Of a stretch of DNA of 64,000 bases, positions 9,350 through 19,318 are shown piece by piece. Source of the DNA: Aquimarina spinulae (GTDB taxonomy: Bacteria > Bacteroidota > Bacteroidia > Flavobacteriales > Flavobacteriaceae). The position numbers and the translations under genes were made by a program. The stretch is taken from the NCBI RefSeq assembly GCF_943373825.1, contig NZ_CALSBP010000003.1:124001-188000 (forward strand). The letters run 5' to 3'. The notes beneath the pieces are model-generated. The model was not told where the DNA came from and did not search any database. It saw nothing but the letters and a program-made list of their open reading frames with translations. Position 1 is the stretch's first letter. Every line of letters begins with the position of its first letter.

Positions 9350-9682
9350 ATGATTTTTAATAAAGAAGGTTCTACTACTATAATCACACAAGAAAAAACT
9401 ACAATTATTGAGTTTGTTAAAGGCCTTGAAGACAAGTATACTTCCCTCGAAAATGATAATATAATTGTTAACTTGTTTTCATTAGAACAAATCTCTGTAG
9501 ATGATGTTAATGAATTTTTAAGGATTTCTAATCAGCATAAAGCTGCTAAGCATTCATTCGTGATTGTTACAAATAAGATATCCTATGATGAAGTCTTAAG
9601 TGAAATAACAATTGTTCCTACGCTACAGGAAGCATATGATTTGGTAGAGATGGAAGAAATAGAAAGAGATCTAGGTTTTTAA
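9350..9682 (+). CDS. STAS-like small protein of unknown function
   Basis: 110 residues with an alternating beta-alpha pattern resembling anti-sigma-factor antagonist (STAS) proteins: TIIEF..., NIIVNLFSLEQI, SFVIVTN, then VPTLQEAYDLVEMEEIERDLGF. The start is 4 bases past pyrB, so it is cotranscribed with pyrR-pyrB. In flavobacteria a gene of this type commonly lies upstream of rnz and is sometimes mislabelled ribonuclease Z; it has no metallo-beta-lactamase motif. I infer the fold from pattern only and assign no function. Confidence 0.7.
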   Translation: MIFNKEGSTTIITQEKTTIIEFVKGLEDKYTSLENDNIIVNLFSLEQISVDDVNEFLRISNQHKAAKHSFVIVTNKISYDEVLSEITIVPTLQEAYDLVEMEEIERDLGF

Positions 9683-9731
9683 AAAACTTAACTTTTTGTA
9701 ATTATTTATGCTGCTTTTCGTCTGATAGGTT

Positions 9732-10190
9732 ATGAACAGATTTGCCCCAATTGTAAGTATACTCTTTTTTGTGTGTTTTGGTCAAGGCGTTATAGCTCAG
9801 GATTGGAAATATGATTTTGATGAAGCAAAGTCACTAGCAAAAGAAAAAGATCAAAATATTGTATTGTTTTTTACTGGATCAGATTGGTGCCCTCCTTGTA
9901 TTAAATTAGAAAGAAATATTTTTTCTAATCAGGAGTTTATTGAATTTGCTGATCAAAAATTCATTTGGGTAAAAGCAGATTTCCCTAAGCGGAAAAAAAA
10001 TAAACTTTCTTTAACTCAACAAAAGAAAAATGAGATACTTGCTCAAAAATATAACAGAAAATGGGTTTTCCCTGTTATTTTAGTTCTGGATAAGGAAGGA
10101 AATGTATTAGGAGTAACAGGCTATAGAAGAAATCTTGATGCAAAAGGATATATATCATTATTAACATCGTTTGATTCTTTTGGTCGTTAG
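9732..10190 (+). CDS. Exported thioredoxin-family protein
   Basis: 152 residues with a signal peptide (to about residue 22, VIAQ), then a thioredoxin-fold domain with the redox motif SDWCPPCIKLE (Cys at about 54 and 57) and the cis-Pro region FPVILVLD. It resembles the thioredoxin_7/DUF255-like periplasmic reductases rather than cytosolic TrxA. The expected role is disulfide reduction or isomerisation in the periplasm. It lies between the pyrB operon and rnz with about 50-60 bases on each side, so cotranscription is possible but not shown. Confidence 0.88.
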   Translation: MNRFAPIVSILFFVCFGQGVIAQDWKYDFDEAKSLAKEKDQNIVLFFTGSDWCPPCIKLERNIFSNQEFIEFADQKFIWVKADFPKRKKNKLSLTQQKKNEILAQKYNRKWVFPVILVLDKEGNVLGVTGYRRNLDAKGYISLLTSFDSFGR

Positions 10191-10252
10191 ATTGATTTAT
10201 AAATAAGATTAGATTATATTCACAGCCTGTTTAATAAATAGGAAAAATAATT

Positions 10253-11158
10253 TTGAAACTTACGATTTTAGGTTGCTATTCTGCAACTCCCCGCACATTT
10301 ACAAATCCAACTTCTCAGGTCTTAGAAATGAACAATCATATCTTTTTAATTGATTGTGGAGAAGGAACCCAGGTAGAATTAAGACGAAATAAGATCAAGT
10401 TTTCAAGAATTAAACATATTTTTATTTCACATCTTCATGGAGATCACTTTTTCGGACTAATTGGATTAGTATCTACTTTTAGATTACTTGGTAGAGATGC
10501 ACCATTACATATTCATGGTCCTAAGGGAATAAAAGAAGTTATTACATTGCAGTTAAAACTTTCTAATTCGTGGACAGATTATCCATTATACTTTCATGAA
10601 CTTACCAATGCAGAATCAGAGATTGTTTTTGAAGACGAAAAAGTAATGGTACGTACAATACCTTTACAACATAGGGTATATTGTAATGGGTTTTTATTTC
10701 AGGAAAAACCAGGTGACCGAACCTTGTTAATAGACAAGGTATCTGATTATGATATTGATAAGGCATATTACCGTGCGATAAAAAAGGGAAAAGATGTTGT
10801 CTTAGACAATGGCACCGTGATTTCTAATGAAGAGTTAACCGATCCTCCTAAACCCGTTAAGAGCTATGCATTTTGTAGTGATACTAAGTATAATGAAGAA
10901 AAAATTCCTTTAATCAAAGACGTTACTGTATTGTATCACGAATCTACTTTTTTGGAAAGCCATAAACATTTGTGTGCAAAAACTGGTCACAGTTCGGCTA
11001 TTGAAGCAGCTACTATTGCCAAAAAGGCAAATGTTGGATCCTTAATTTTAGGACATTATTCTACCAGGTATGAAAATATTGAACTTTTTAGAGAAGAAGC
11101 AAAAACTGTTTTTGATGATGTAGAAATAGCTGATGATGGTAAAGTATTTGAGTATTGA
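10253..11158 (+). CDS. rnz: Ribonuclease Z
   Basis: 301 residues. The metallo-beta-lactamase zinc motif HLHGDH is at residues 60-65, with LIDCGEGTQ before it and the C-terminal GHSSA and GHYSTRY elements after it. The enzyme matures tRNA 3' ends by endonucleolytic cleavage of the trailer. The start is a TTG (10253); no ATG fits the conserved N-terminus MKLTILGCYSATP. Confidence 0.95.
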   Translation: MKLTILGCYSATPRTFTNPTSQVLEMNNHIFLIDCGEGTQVELRRNKIKFSRIKHIFISHLHGDHFFGLIGLVSTFRLLGRDAPLHIHGPKGIKEVITLQLKLSNSWTDYPLYFHELTNAESEIVFEDEKVMVRTIPLQHRVYCNGFLFQEKPGDRTLLIDKVSDYDIDKAYYRAIKKGKDVVLDNGTVISNEELTDPPKPVKSYAFCSDTKYNEEKIPLIKDVTVLYHESTFLESHKHLCAKTGHSSAIEAATIAKKANVGSLILGHYSTRYENIELFREEAKTVFDDVEIADDGKVFEY

Positions 11159-11232
11159 TATGGTAAAAATTATCTACTTATTATTGTTTTCTATATTTTA
11201 AAAATAGGTAAATTGCATAATAATTTGAGATA

Positions 11233-11877
11233 ATGAATAGAGATCTAACAGCATACAGAAAGTCATACGAAAAAAGTTTTTTAGAGGAAGAGAATCTCCC
11301 GGGTTCTCCTTTTAAGCTTTTTTCTAATTGGTTTGCAGAAGTAGAAGAGGCTGGCGGAGTTGATGAGGCTAATGCAATGACAATAACTACTACAGGATTA
11401 GACGGATTTCCAAAAGCAAGAATAGTATTGTTAAAACATTTTGACGAAGACGGTTTTGTGTTTTATACTAATTATTCTTCAGAAAAAGGTAAAGCTATTG
11501 CTGCTAATAATAAAGTATGTATTTCTTTTTTTTGGCCTAATTTAGAACGACAGGTAATTATTAAAGGTACAGCGCAAAAAATAGAAGAAGAAGAAAGCAC
11601 TCGTTATTTTTTATCTCGTCCAAGAGGGAGTCAATTAGGAGCTTTGGCATCTGATCAAAGTGAAGTGATTAAATCAAGAGAAGCGTTAGAAAAGCGATTA
11701 CAATCTTTAGAAAAGGAATATAAAGATATCGATATACCTATGCCTAAATTTTGGGGAGGGTATCGTATAGTACCTATTGAGTTTGAATTTTGGCAAGGTA
11801 GAGCTAATCGATTACATGATCGAATTCGTTATGCTAATCAAAAAAAGAATTGGGAGATAGAAAGATTGTCTCCATGA
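11233..11877 (+). CDS. pdxH: Pyridoxamine 5'-phosphate oxidase
   Basis: 214 residues, standard for the family. FMN- and substrate-binding elements are visible: ARIVLLKHFDEDGFVFYTNY (about 60-79), SEKGKAI, FFWPNLERQV and the C-terminal WQGRANRLHDR motif. It oxidises pyridoxine or pyridoxamine 5'-phosphate to PLP with oxygen. It ends a few bases before the convergent OmpA-family gene; no terminator hairpin is evident between them. Confidence 0.95.
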   Translation: MNRDLTAYRKSYEKSFLEEENLPGSPFKLFSNWFAEVEEAGGVDEANAMTITTTGLDGFPKARIVLLKHFDEDGFVFYTNYSSEKGKAIAANNKVCISFFWPNLERQVIIKGTAQKIEEEESTRYFLSRPRGSQLGALASDQSEVIKSREALEKRLQSLEKEYKDIDIPMPKFWGGYRIVPIEFEFWQGRANRLHDRIRYANQKKNWEIERLSP

Positions 11878-11883
11878 AAAAGA

Positions 11884-14085
11884 TTACATAATTACAAAAC
11901 TAGAACGTCTGTTCTTTTGATATTGATCTTCAGAACAGTCTTCTCCATCTTTACAGTTATTAACAGGTCTGGTTTCTCCAAATCCAACATAAGAGAGAAT
12001 TCTATTTTTAGAGATATTTTTACTTATCAAATAATTATAAATGGATTCTGCTCTTTTTTGAGAAAGCGTTAGGTTATAGTTTTCTTCACCACGACTATCA
12101 GAATGTGTTTCTATTTTGATTACCATATTTGGGTAATCATTATTCATAATTTCTACCACTTTATCAAGCTCAACTTCTGCTTTTTTGGTGATATCCCATT
12201 TATCAAAATCAAAATAAATTTCATTCAAGTTTATCAGATCGTTTATGGTTTTGGTCAATTTTAAATCTGATTTTAAAGGTGATTCAGGTGTACCACTAGA
12301 CTGTACAATATCTCCCGAGGCAATACCGCCGCTTTTTGTGTTATTAGATTTAGTTACTTCATCCATCTCCCCAGGTATTACAACAGCAAATTGGCTATTC
12401 ATTTTCTTTTTAGGAATAGAAACAAGACGGCTGGCATTAGGACAGTTTAATTCACTAATATCTATAGCTAATTTAAATTGATAGAAATCAGGTAGTTCAC
12501 AAGAGTTGATATGATTATACCCTTTAGAATATTTTACGGTTTCATTTAGGGTTCCATTAAACTCGGCCATCACTGGTTGGTCCACTACAAGAATATCATC
12601 AATTGTGTTAATTGACTCGCATTCGGTGTCTACAATCACATTATAACTAATTTTAAATGGTTCACTATCTGTTTTTACCATTTTATTAGGTACTATGAAA
12701 TTTAATGTTCGAGATGCTTTGTTGTATTTTACCTTTATTCTTTTGGAGGGTAAAATTATAGTCTTTTCAGAAAGAATTACATTTTTTGGTAAAACATCTT
12801 TTATGGTAGTATTTTTTGCATTATCATTACCATCATTATATATGGTAAGGTTATATGTTATTTCTTGTTTTGGAGCTAAAACATCATTTGGATGAATGTA
12901 TTGATCATTAGCAGTATATTTTGATCTTTTTACAATATGAATTGCAGGCTCGTATATTTCTACACTAAATGCAACTGCCATAACAGAATACCCATCATTA
13001 TTAGTTGATAATCTAAATTTAGCTTCTGTTTGATTGTTACCTATAATACTATTTCTTACATTTTTTATATCAAATAAATCAGCATCATATCCCAATGTAT
13101 TTTGGCTTGCAGGGACTCTAGTTTTTACATTTTTTCCATTTTCAGTGATATTGGCATTAAAGAAGTTGTTCATAGGATTGATGCCATCTGCAAGACTTTT
13201 ATATCTATTAGTTTCATTAGACATTACCTGAAAACGATCTCCTATAATTCCTTTGTCACCTTCATAAGCAATTACCCCTATTTTTCCGTGAACTGCTCCA
13301 TTAGGAATAGTTTGAAAATTGTTAAAAGAAAAAGCTACAGGTTTTGCTTTTGAGTCAATATTTACAAAACCATCATATACATAAAATCTTTTTCTGGGTT
13401 TGGTGTCATCCTCATAAATTACAACCATTGTCCATCCACCGGCAAGGCCATTACCTAAAGTGTCATCATCATTTACCGCACTAGTAGTAGCTGGGATGTT
13501 TGCAACAGTATATGTTCCTAATGGATTTTCTAATTCTAAAATATCTGCAGTGATATCTTTATAGCAAGAATATTGTTTGAACAAAGATTCACCATCATTA
13601 TAGTAATCATGAATTATTTGTCCATTACTAATGGTCGAATAAGACTGTTGTCCAGGATATTTTATTTTTATAGAAGTAATATCATGTTGTCTGTTATCAT
13701 CTGCATAAGCAGCTGTCCAATATAAACCAACATGTTTAATAGTATTACAACTAGAATCAATATCTAAATCTGCACTACTAGAATTAAAAGTAGTTAGGTC
13801 ATTATCAATATCGATAAAGCCCATCTTAAACAGATTGTTTAATCCACCATCATTATAGCTTTTATTAGGATCAAATACATCAGACCCATCATCTTTACTA
13901 ACTTTACCCAAAATAGTATTAGATACAAACTTGAAATCCCCCTTAAGTGTTAATTCTGTACGTTTCTTAAGAGGCACCTCTACCTGTCCATATGCAATTG
14001 TAGAACCAATACTGCATATGAATATAAGTAGGCACATATTTTGAAACCATTTAAGATTTCTTTTTATAATAGTCACTTTTTCCAC
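11884..14085 (-). CDS. Large OmpA-family cell-surface protein
   Basis: 733 residues. A hydrophobic N-terminal segment (about 13-34, ending AYGQ) acts as a signal peptide. The middle is a long beta-rich ectodomain with a DUF11-like segment (about 380-500; ITYNLTIYNDGNDNAKNTTI). The C-terminus (about 620-733) is an OmpA-like peptidoglycan-binding domain with YFDFDKWDI, HSDSRGEENYNLTLSQKRAE and NRRSSFVIM. It probably spans from peptidoglycan to the cell surface. Its partner is unknown; it stands alone and has no PorP/SprF neighbour. Confidence 0.82.
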   Translation of the reverse strand: MEKVTIIKRNLKWFQNMCLLIFICSIGSTIAYGQVEVPLKKRTELTLKGDFKFVSNTILGKVSKDDGSDVFDPNKSYNDGGLNNLFKMGFIDIDNDLTTFNSSSADLDIDSSCNTIKHVGLYWTAAYADDNRQHDITSIKIKYPGQQSYSTISNGQIIHDYYNDGESLFKQYSCYKDITADILELENPLGTYTVANIPATTSAVNDDDTLGNGLAGGWTMVVIYEDDTKPRKRFYVYDGFVNIDSKAKPVAFSFNNFQTIPNGAVHGKIGVIAYEGDKGIIGDRFQVMSNETNRYKSLADGINPMNNFFNANITENGKNVKTRVPASQNTLGYDADLFDIKNVRNSIIGNNQTEAKFRLSTNNDGYSVMAVAFSVEIYEPAIHIVKRSKYTANDQYIHPNDVLAPKQEITYNLTIYNDGNDNAKNTTIKDVLPKNVILSEKTIILPSKRIKVKYNKASRTLNFIVPNKMVKTDSEPFKISYNVIVDTECESINTIDDILVVDQPVMAEFNGTLNETVKYSKGYNHINSCELPDFYQFKLAIDISELNCPNASRLVSIPKKKMNSQFAVVIPGEMDEVTKSNNTKSGGIASGDIVQSSGTPESPLKSDLKLTKTINDLINLNEIYFDFDKWDITKKAEVELDKVVEIMNNDYPNMVIKIETHSDSRGEENYNLTLSQKRAESIYNYLISKNISKNRILSYVGFGETRPVNNCKDGEDCSEDQYQKNRRSSFVIM

Positions 14086-14472
14086 CTTTTTTGTTTTTTA
14101 TTACCCTGCTGATATTATGATAAATTTGTGCTCATAATGTTTGGAGGAAACACTCTGATTTAAGGGAAAACCGTATGTAAATTTATATTTTAACATTTAA
14201 TTATATACGAAAAAAAACATGTTTTCGATGTAAATACCATTTTTATCGATTAAAACCAAGCGTTTATTATGTTCATTTTCATTATTTTAGCTGTTTTGTC
14301 TGTTAATTTTATATTAATTATTTGATAAGTACAGTAGCATAAATATGAAAACCAATCTTACTTATAATTACATGAAAATTGATTTTTTATATTCTTATAT
14401 TTAAGATTTGTAAAAACGAATCCTTAAACTTGTATTAAATAACTTCATTTTTGCTAAAATAGTATCAGATTC
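14086..14472. other. Divergent intergenic region between OmpA-family gene and sixA
   Basis: 387 very AT-rich bases holding the promoters of two divergent units. A TAAATTTG element on the plus strand (14121-14128) lies too far from sixA to assign. A short inverted repeat CGAAAA...TTTTCG around ACATGT lies at 14208-14227. No gene is seen. Confidence 0.4.
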
Positions 14473-14958
14473 ATGAAAACTTTATATATAATAAGACACG
14501 CAAAATCTTCTTGGGAGTTTGATGTGTCGGATGATAAAAGACCTCTTAATGATAGAGGAGTAAGAGATGCCGGATTGGTAGGTGAACATTTGAAAACACT
14601 GGTAAAACCGATCGATAAAGTTTTATGTAGCCCAGCTAAAAGGGCATATAGTACTGCAAAAATTATTGTAGGTCATTTAGATATTCCGGAAAACATATTT
14701 TCTTTAGAACCAAAACTTTATGATTTTGAGGGAACCCAGGTTATTGATGTGATAAAAAATTGCCACAATGATATTAATACTTTAATGATATTCGGACATA
14801 ATCATGCTTTTACTTCGATCGCTAATCTTTTTGGAGATCAACATATAGATAATCTCCCGACTGCCGGAGTAGTTGCTATAGAATTTGAAGTAGATATGTG
14901 GCAAAATATTTCTGTAGGAAAAAACTTATTAACAATTTTTCCTAAATCTTTGAGATAA
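14473..14958 (+). CDS. sixA: Phosphohistidine phosphatase SixA-like
   Basis: 161 residues, the size of SixA. The histidine-phosphatase motif LYIIRHAKSSW holds the catalytic RHA (His9 region), with SPAKRAYSTAKI and FGHNHAF supplying the second Arg and His. Its last base is shared with the ppk1 start (ATGA-type overlap), so translation is probably coupled. SixA-like enzymes dephosphorylate phosphohistidine. PPK1 uses a phosphohistidine intermediate, but a link between the two here is only suggested by position. Confidence 0.88.
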   Translation: MKTLYIIRHAKSSWEFDVSDDKRPLNDRGVRDAGLVGEHLKTLVKPIDKVLCSPAKRAYSTAKIIVGHLDIPENIFSLEPKLYDFEGTQVIDVIKNCHNDINTLMIFGHNHAFTSIANLFGDQHIDNLPTAGVVAIEFEVDMWQNISVGKNLLTIFPKSLR

Positions 14959-17063
14959 TGACAGAAAATATTAAAAATCAATATGTTAATAGAGAATTAA
15001 GTTGGCTTCAGTTTAATGCAAGAGTATTACAAGAAGCTGCAGATGATACAGTTCCACTATTAGAAAGATTACGTTTTATTGGTATATTTTCTAATAATCT
15101 GGATGAGTTTTTTAAGGTGAGGTATGCTACTATTAAACGAATAGACCAGGCTGGAAAGGATGGAAAAAATGTACTTAAAGGTACTACGGCAAACGAACTA
15201 CTAGAAAAAATTACAAATATTGTTATCAAGCAACAGGCAGAAAGCCTTAAAACCATTGATAATATTAAAATTGAACTTGAAAATCATAATATTTTTATTA
15301 TTGATGAAAATCAGGTTACACCAGATCAAGATGCTTTTATTCGTAACTATTTTGTAAGTAAAGTTAGTCCGGCTTTAGTTACTTATATACTAAATGATCT
15401 AGAAAAATTTCCACATCTAAAAGATAGTGTAGCGTATTTAGCAGTAAAACTGGTACTAAAAGATAAAGTCCCTAAAGAAGGGCGAATCTCCAAAATATTA
15501 CAACAAACCACCAAAGAAAAAATATATGCACTAATCGAGATACCAAAAAATACAGATCGATTTGTTGTACTTCCCGAAAAGGATGGAAAACAATTCATTA
15601 TCATTTTAGATGATTTGATCAGGTATTGTATGCATATTAACTTTAGTATATTTAATTATGATCGGGCATCAGCCCATATGATTAAAATAACCCGGGACGC
15701 CCAGTTGGATTTTGATAATGATCTAAGTAAAAGTTTTATTCAAAAAATATCAAGTAGTGTACGATCTCGCCGTGACGGAGAACCAGTTCGATTTGTATAT
15801 GATAAAACAATCGAAAGAGATACCCTTGATTTTTTAATGGAAAAAATGGGAGTTGAAAATACAGATAGTATTATTCCTGGAGGAAGATATCATAATCGCA
15901 GAGATTATATGAATTTTCCAGATTTGGGCGCTATTAATTTGGTATACCAACCAATTAAACCTTTAGCTATACCCGGTCTTGTTTTGCAAGGAAGCTTATT
16001 AGATAAGATAGCCAAAAAAGATTTTCTGCAATACACACCTTATCATACGTTCTCATATACGGTAAAATTTTTACGAGAATCTGCAATTGACCCAAAAGTA
16101 AAAAGTATTAAAATTACGATATACAGATTGGCAAATATATCTCATATTGCCAGTTCTCTTATAAATGCTGCCAAAAATGGTAAAAACGTTACTGTACAAA
16201 TAGAATTACAAGCTCGTTTCGACGAAGCTGCAAATATTCGTTATGCAGAGCAAATGCAAAGAGAAGGTATACATTTGATTTTTGGAGTTACCGGACTTAA
16301 AGTACATTGTAAAGCATGTGTAATCGAACGAGAAGAAAAAGGAAAACTTAAACGATATGGTTTTATAAGTACTGGAAATTTTAACGAATCTACAGCAAAA
16401 ATCTATACCGATTATACTTTGTTTACAACCAATGAATCTATTCTGAAGGAAACCAATAGAGTATTTAAGTTTTTTGAAATAAATTATAAAATAAACCGCT
16501 ATAAACATTTATTGGTATCTCCACATTATACAAGATCTTCTCTGGTAAAACTAATAGAAAAAGAGATTAGAAATGTAAAAGAAGGAAAGCCAGCAGGAAT
16601 TAAACTAAAATTAAATAGCTTGAGTGATTATGATATGATAGATAAGCTATATGAAGCAAGTAGAGCGGGAGTGAAAATAGATTTAATTATTAGAGGTATC
16701 TGTTGTTTGATACCTGGTATCCCGGGAATGAGTGAAAATATACGAGCAATAAGTGTAATAGATAAGTTTTTAGAACACACACGATTATACATATTTCAAA
16801 ATGGAGGAGAACCAAAAGTATATATATCATCGGCAGATTGGATGACACGTAACTTAGATAGAAGAGTAGAGATTTCTTGTCCCATCTACGATGAGGATAT
16901 CAAATTGGAATTAATGGATACTTTTGATATTTGCTGGAACGATAATGTTAAAGCCAGAAGACTTTCTAAAGAGCAAGATAATGTGTACATTAAAAACGAT
17001 AAAGAGAAAGTAAGATCACAAAAAGCAACATACGACTATTATTTAAAAAAACTAGGAAATTAA
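14958..17063 (+). CDS. ppk1: Polyphosphate kinase 1
   Basis: 701 residues. The N-terminal domain opens NRELSWLQFNARVLQEA, and NNLDEFFKVR is intact. The catalytic phosphohistidine lies in KVHCKACV (His450), and the second phospholipase-D-like half has STGNFNESTAKIYTDY. The enzyme reversibly makes polyphosphate from ATP at the inner membrane. The middle gene of sixA-ppk1-ppx, overlapping the first by one base and 5 bases ahead of the third. Confidence 0.96.
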   Translation: MTENIKNQYVNRELSWLQFNARVLQEAADDTVPLLERLRFIGIFSNNLDEFFKVRYATIKRIDQAGKDGKNVLKGTTANELLEKITNIVIKQQAESLKTIDNIKIELENHNIFIIDENQVTPDQDAFIRNYFVSKVSPALVTYILNDLEKFPHLKDSVAYLAVKLVLKDKVPKEGRISKILQQTTKEKIYALIEIPKNTDRFVVLPEKDGKQFIIILDDLIRYCMHINFSIFNYDRASAHMIKITRDAQLDFDNDLSKSFIQKISSSVRSRRDGEPVRFVYDKTIERDTLDFLMEKMGVENTDSIIPGGRYHNRRDYMNFPDLGAINLVYQPIKPLAIPGLVLQGSLLDKIAKKDFLQYTPYHTFSYTVKFLRESAIDPKVKSIKITIYRLANISHIASSLINAAKNGKNVTVQIELQARFDEAANIRYAEQMQREGIHLIFGVTGLKVHCKACVIEREEKGKLKRYGFISTGNFNESTAKIYTDYTLFTTNESILKETNRVFKFFEINYKINRYKHLLVSPHYTRSSLVKLIEKEIRNVKEGKPAGIKLKLNSLSDYDMIDKLYEASRAGVKIDLIIRGICCLIPGIPGMSENIRAISVIDKFLEHTRLYIFQNGGEPKVYISSADWMTRNLDRRVEISCPIYDEDIKLELMDTFDICWNDNVKARRLSKEQDNVYIKNDKEKVRSQKATYDYYLKKLGN

Positions 17064-17068
17064 TTATT

Positions 17069-17968
17069 TTGTTAACTATAGAAAAATATGGAGCTATAGA
17101 TATAGGTTCCAATGCGGTACGATTATTAATAAGTAGTATTCACGAAGAGAAAGGAAAAACTACTAGATTTAAAAAAACAAGCCTCGTTAGAGTACCCATA
17201 CGATTAGGAGAAGATGTTTTTAAATCCGGACGGGTTTCTCAGGAAAATATTACTAGAATGATAGACGCTATGCAAGCATATCAGCTATTAATGAAAACGC
17301 ATAAAGTGATTACATATAAAGCTTGTGCAACATCTGCTATGCGCGAAGCTGAGAATGGAGAAGAAGTAGCTCGCCTTATAAAAGAGAAAACTGGTATTCA
17401 AATAGATATTATAGATGGTAAAGATGAAGCCGCTATAATTGCAATGACCGATTTACACGAGTTGGTAAATACAGATGCAACATATCTATACGTAGATGTT
17501 GGAGGTGGTAGTACAGAGTTTACACTATACCACAATGGAAATACTATTACATCCAGATCATTTAAATTAGGAACAGTAAGACTTCTTAATAATTTGGTTT
17601 CTGATGAAGTATGGAAAAATGTAGAAGATTGGATTAAGGAAAGTATTGTAGGCTACCGTAAAGTTTCATTAATTGGATCTGGTGGAAACATTAATAATAT
17701 TTTTAAGAATAGTGGTAAAAGAATGGGTAAACCACTATCTTTTTTGTATCTAAGTTCATATTATAAACTACTTAATTCTTTAACCTATGAAGAAAGAATT
17801 TGGCAACTTAATTTAAATCAAGATAGAGCAGATGTAATTATTCCAGCTACTCGAATATATCTTTCGGCAATGAAATGGAGTGGTTCTAGAGAAATCTTTG
17901 TTCCAAAAATTGGTCTATCAGACGGGATTATAAAATCATTATATAATGAAAAACTAAATAATCGTTGA
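17069..17968 (+). CDS. ppx: Ppx/GppA-family exopolyphosphatase
   Basis: 299 residues, i.e. only the ASKHA-fold phosphatase core without the C-terminal HD domain of E. coli Ppx. Phosphate-binding loops YGAIDIGSNAVRLL (about 7-20) and VDVGGGSTEF (about 149-158) and the later SLIGSGGNINN are intact. The start is a TTG (17069), 5 bases after ppk1, since no ATG fits the conserved N-terminus. It would release phosphate from polyphosphate or pppGpp; the adjacency to ppk1 favours polyphosphate. Confidence 0.92.
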   Translation: MLTIEKYGAIDIGSNAVRLLISSIHEEKGKTTRFKKTSLVRVPIRLGEDVFKSGRVSQENITRMIDAMQAYQLLMKTHKVITYKACATSAMREAENGEEVARLIKEKTGIQIDIIDGKDEAAIIAMTDLHELVNTDATYLYVDVGGGSTEFTLYHNGNTITSRSFKLGTVRLLNNLVSDEVWKNVEDWIKESIVGYRKVSLIGSGGNINNIFKNSGKRMGKPLSFLYLSSYYKLLNSLTYEERIWQLNLNQDRADVIIPATRIYLSAMKWSGSREIFVPKIGLSDGIIKSLYNEKLNNR

Positions 17969-18087
17969 AATTCATAAGTAATACATTTTATCGATTTTTG
18001 AAGAGTAATAATCTTCATTGAGTCCTAAAATGTTAATAAAATTCCATTATTTTGCGTTAAATTGAATCGTAACCTAATACTTATACT

Positions 18088-18648
18088 ATGAGAAAAACAG
18101 TACTATTCACTGTGATTTTATTAATGTTTGCTACTTTAAAATCTCAAGCTCAAGAGATTTCATACGGAGTGAGACTTGGGGCTAATCTAAGTACTATTAG
18201 TTCTGATGATATTCCTGAGGACCTTAAAGATAGCAGATTTGGTATAGTAGCAGGGTTCTTAGCAGAAGTTCCTATCAATCAAAAATGGAGTATTCAACCA
18301 GAGTTTCAATATTCTTCTTTAGGTAATGATGATGAATCCTTAAGAGTAGACTACCTTCAATTACCAATAGTGCTTAAATATAATTTTTATGAATTGTTTA
18401 ATGTTCATGTTGGCCCTCAAGTAGGACTTAAAATATGGGAATGGGAAGATAATTCGACAGGAGAAACCAATTTTAATACATTTAACTTATCTGCAGTTGC
18501 TGGTATTGGAGTACGTATTACAGAGAATTTCTTTGCTGATTTACGATATGGTTTTGGCGTCTCTAATATTATAGATGATGAAGATATTCCTGGAGGAGCA
18601 AAAGGAAGTAATAGGAATATTCAACTCTCTTTTGGTTATAAACTATAA
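18088..18648 (+). CDS. Outer membrane beta-barrel protein (PorT-like family)
   Basis: 186 residues with a signal peptide ending near SQAQE, then GVRLGANLST and a series of amphipathic strands ending in IQLSFGYKL, an aromatic/hydrophobic C-terminus typical of small 8-stranded outer membrane barrels (OMP_b-brl_2). Function cannot be deduced; paralogues are abundant in flavobacteria. It stands 119 bases after ppx with its own leader. Confidence 0.82.
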   Translation: MRKTVLFTVILLMFATLKSQAQEISYGVRLGANLSTISSDDIPEDLKDSRFGIVAGFLAEVPINQKWSIQPEFQYSSLGNDDESLRVDYLQLPIVLKYNFYELFNVHVGPQVGLKIWEWEDNSTGETNFNTFNLSAVAGIGVRITENFFADLRYGFGVSNIIDDEDIPGGAKGSNRNIQLSFGYKL

Positions 18649-18664
18649 TAATAGGGTAAAAGTA

Positions 18665-19318
18665 TTATATATTATATTGCTTATAGTTATCAAAGAAAGA
18701 CTTCTTTATGATAATACTTTTGTTACTGTATTCTAACAAAAGATTACTATTAAATTTATTAATGATTTTATTGGTTGTTACTCTCGAAACCCTAATGTAA
18801 TTAGACAGCTCATTTTGATTAAGAGGAGAGTGTATAATAATTTTTTCAGAATTGTAAGGACACCCAAATTTTTCTTTAAATTCAAAGAGCACTTTTATCA
18901 ACCGTAATTCTGCAGATTGAATTTGAAGTGTTTTTATTCTATTTTCATACTCCTGATATTCCTTACCTAGTATTGATAAAAAATCCTTATAAAGATTGGG
19001 ATTTTTTTTTATAGCCTTCTGTATGATGTTTTTATCAAACTCATACACTTTTGTTTCTTCACTAAGAGATTCATACATACAATATGAACAAAAATCTATA
19101 AAAATAGAACTAGCTCCAAAAACTTGATTTTTTGTTAGTATAATGAGAACTACCTCTTCTCCATGGTCGGTGAAACAACCAATTTTCATAACGCCATTCT
19201 TAATAAGATAGATTTTTTTAGAGCATGCCCCGGTACTTTTTATAATCTCATTTTGATAATAAATGTTACACTTATATTGATTGTTTTTTACTAGAATGTT
19301 TAATAATTCAAAGCACAT
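18665..19318 (-). CDS. Crp/Fnr-family transcriptional regulator
   Basis: 217 residues. The N-terminal cyclic-nucleotide-binding-like barrel contains IYLIKNGVMKIGCFTDHGEEVVL (about 35-57 region); the C-terminal winged helix has the recognition segment LNQNELSNYIRVSRVTTNKIINKF (about 160-183). The sensor half holds several Cys (for example CSKKIYLI, FCSYCMY), but no clear N-terminal four-Cys Fnr cluster. It is transcribed away from the adenylation/reductase cassette that starts 366 bases away, so it is a candidate regulator of that cassette. The ligand is unknown. Confidence 0.87.
   Translation of the reverse strand: MCFELLNILVKNNQYKCNIYYQNEIIKSTGACSKKIYLIKNGVMKIGCFTDHGEEVVLIILTKNQVFGASSIFIDFCSYCMYESLSEETKVYEFDKNIIQKAIKKNPNLYKDFLSILGKEYQEYENRIKTLQIQSAELRLIKVLFEFKEKFGCPYNSEKIIIHSPLNQNELSNYIRVSRVTTNKIINKFNSNLLLEYSNKSIIIKKSFFDNYKQYNI

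Noticed and set aside
16206..16508. 100-codon minus-strand open frame
   Set aside because: Antisense to the catalytic region of ppk1 and shows no independent features.
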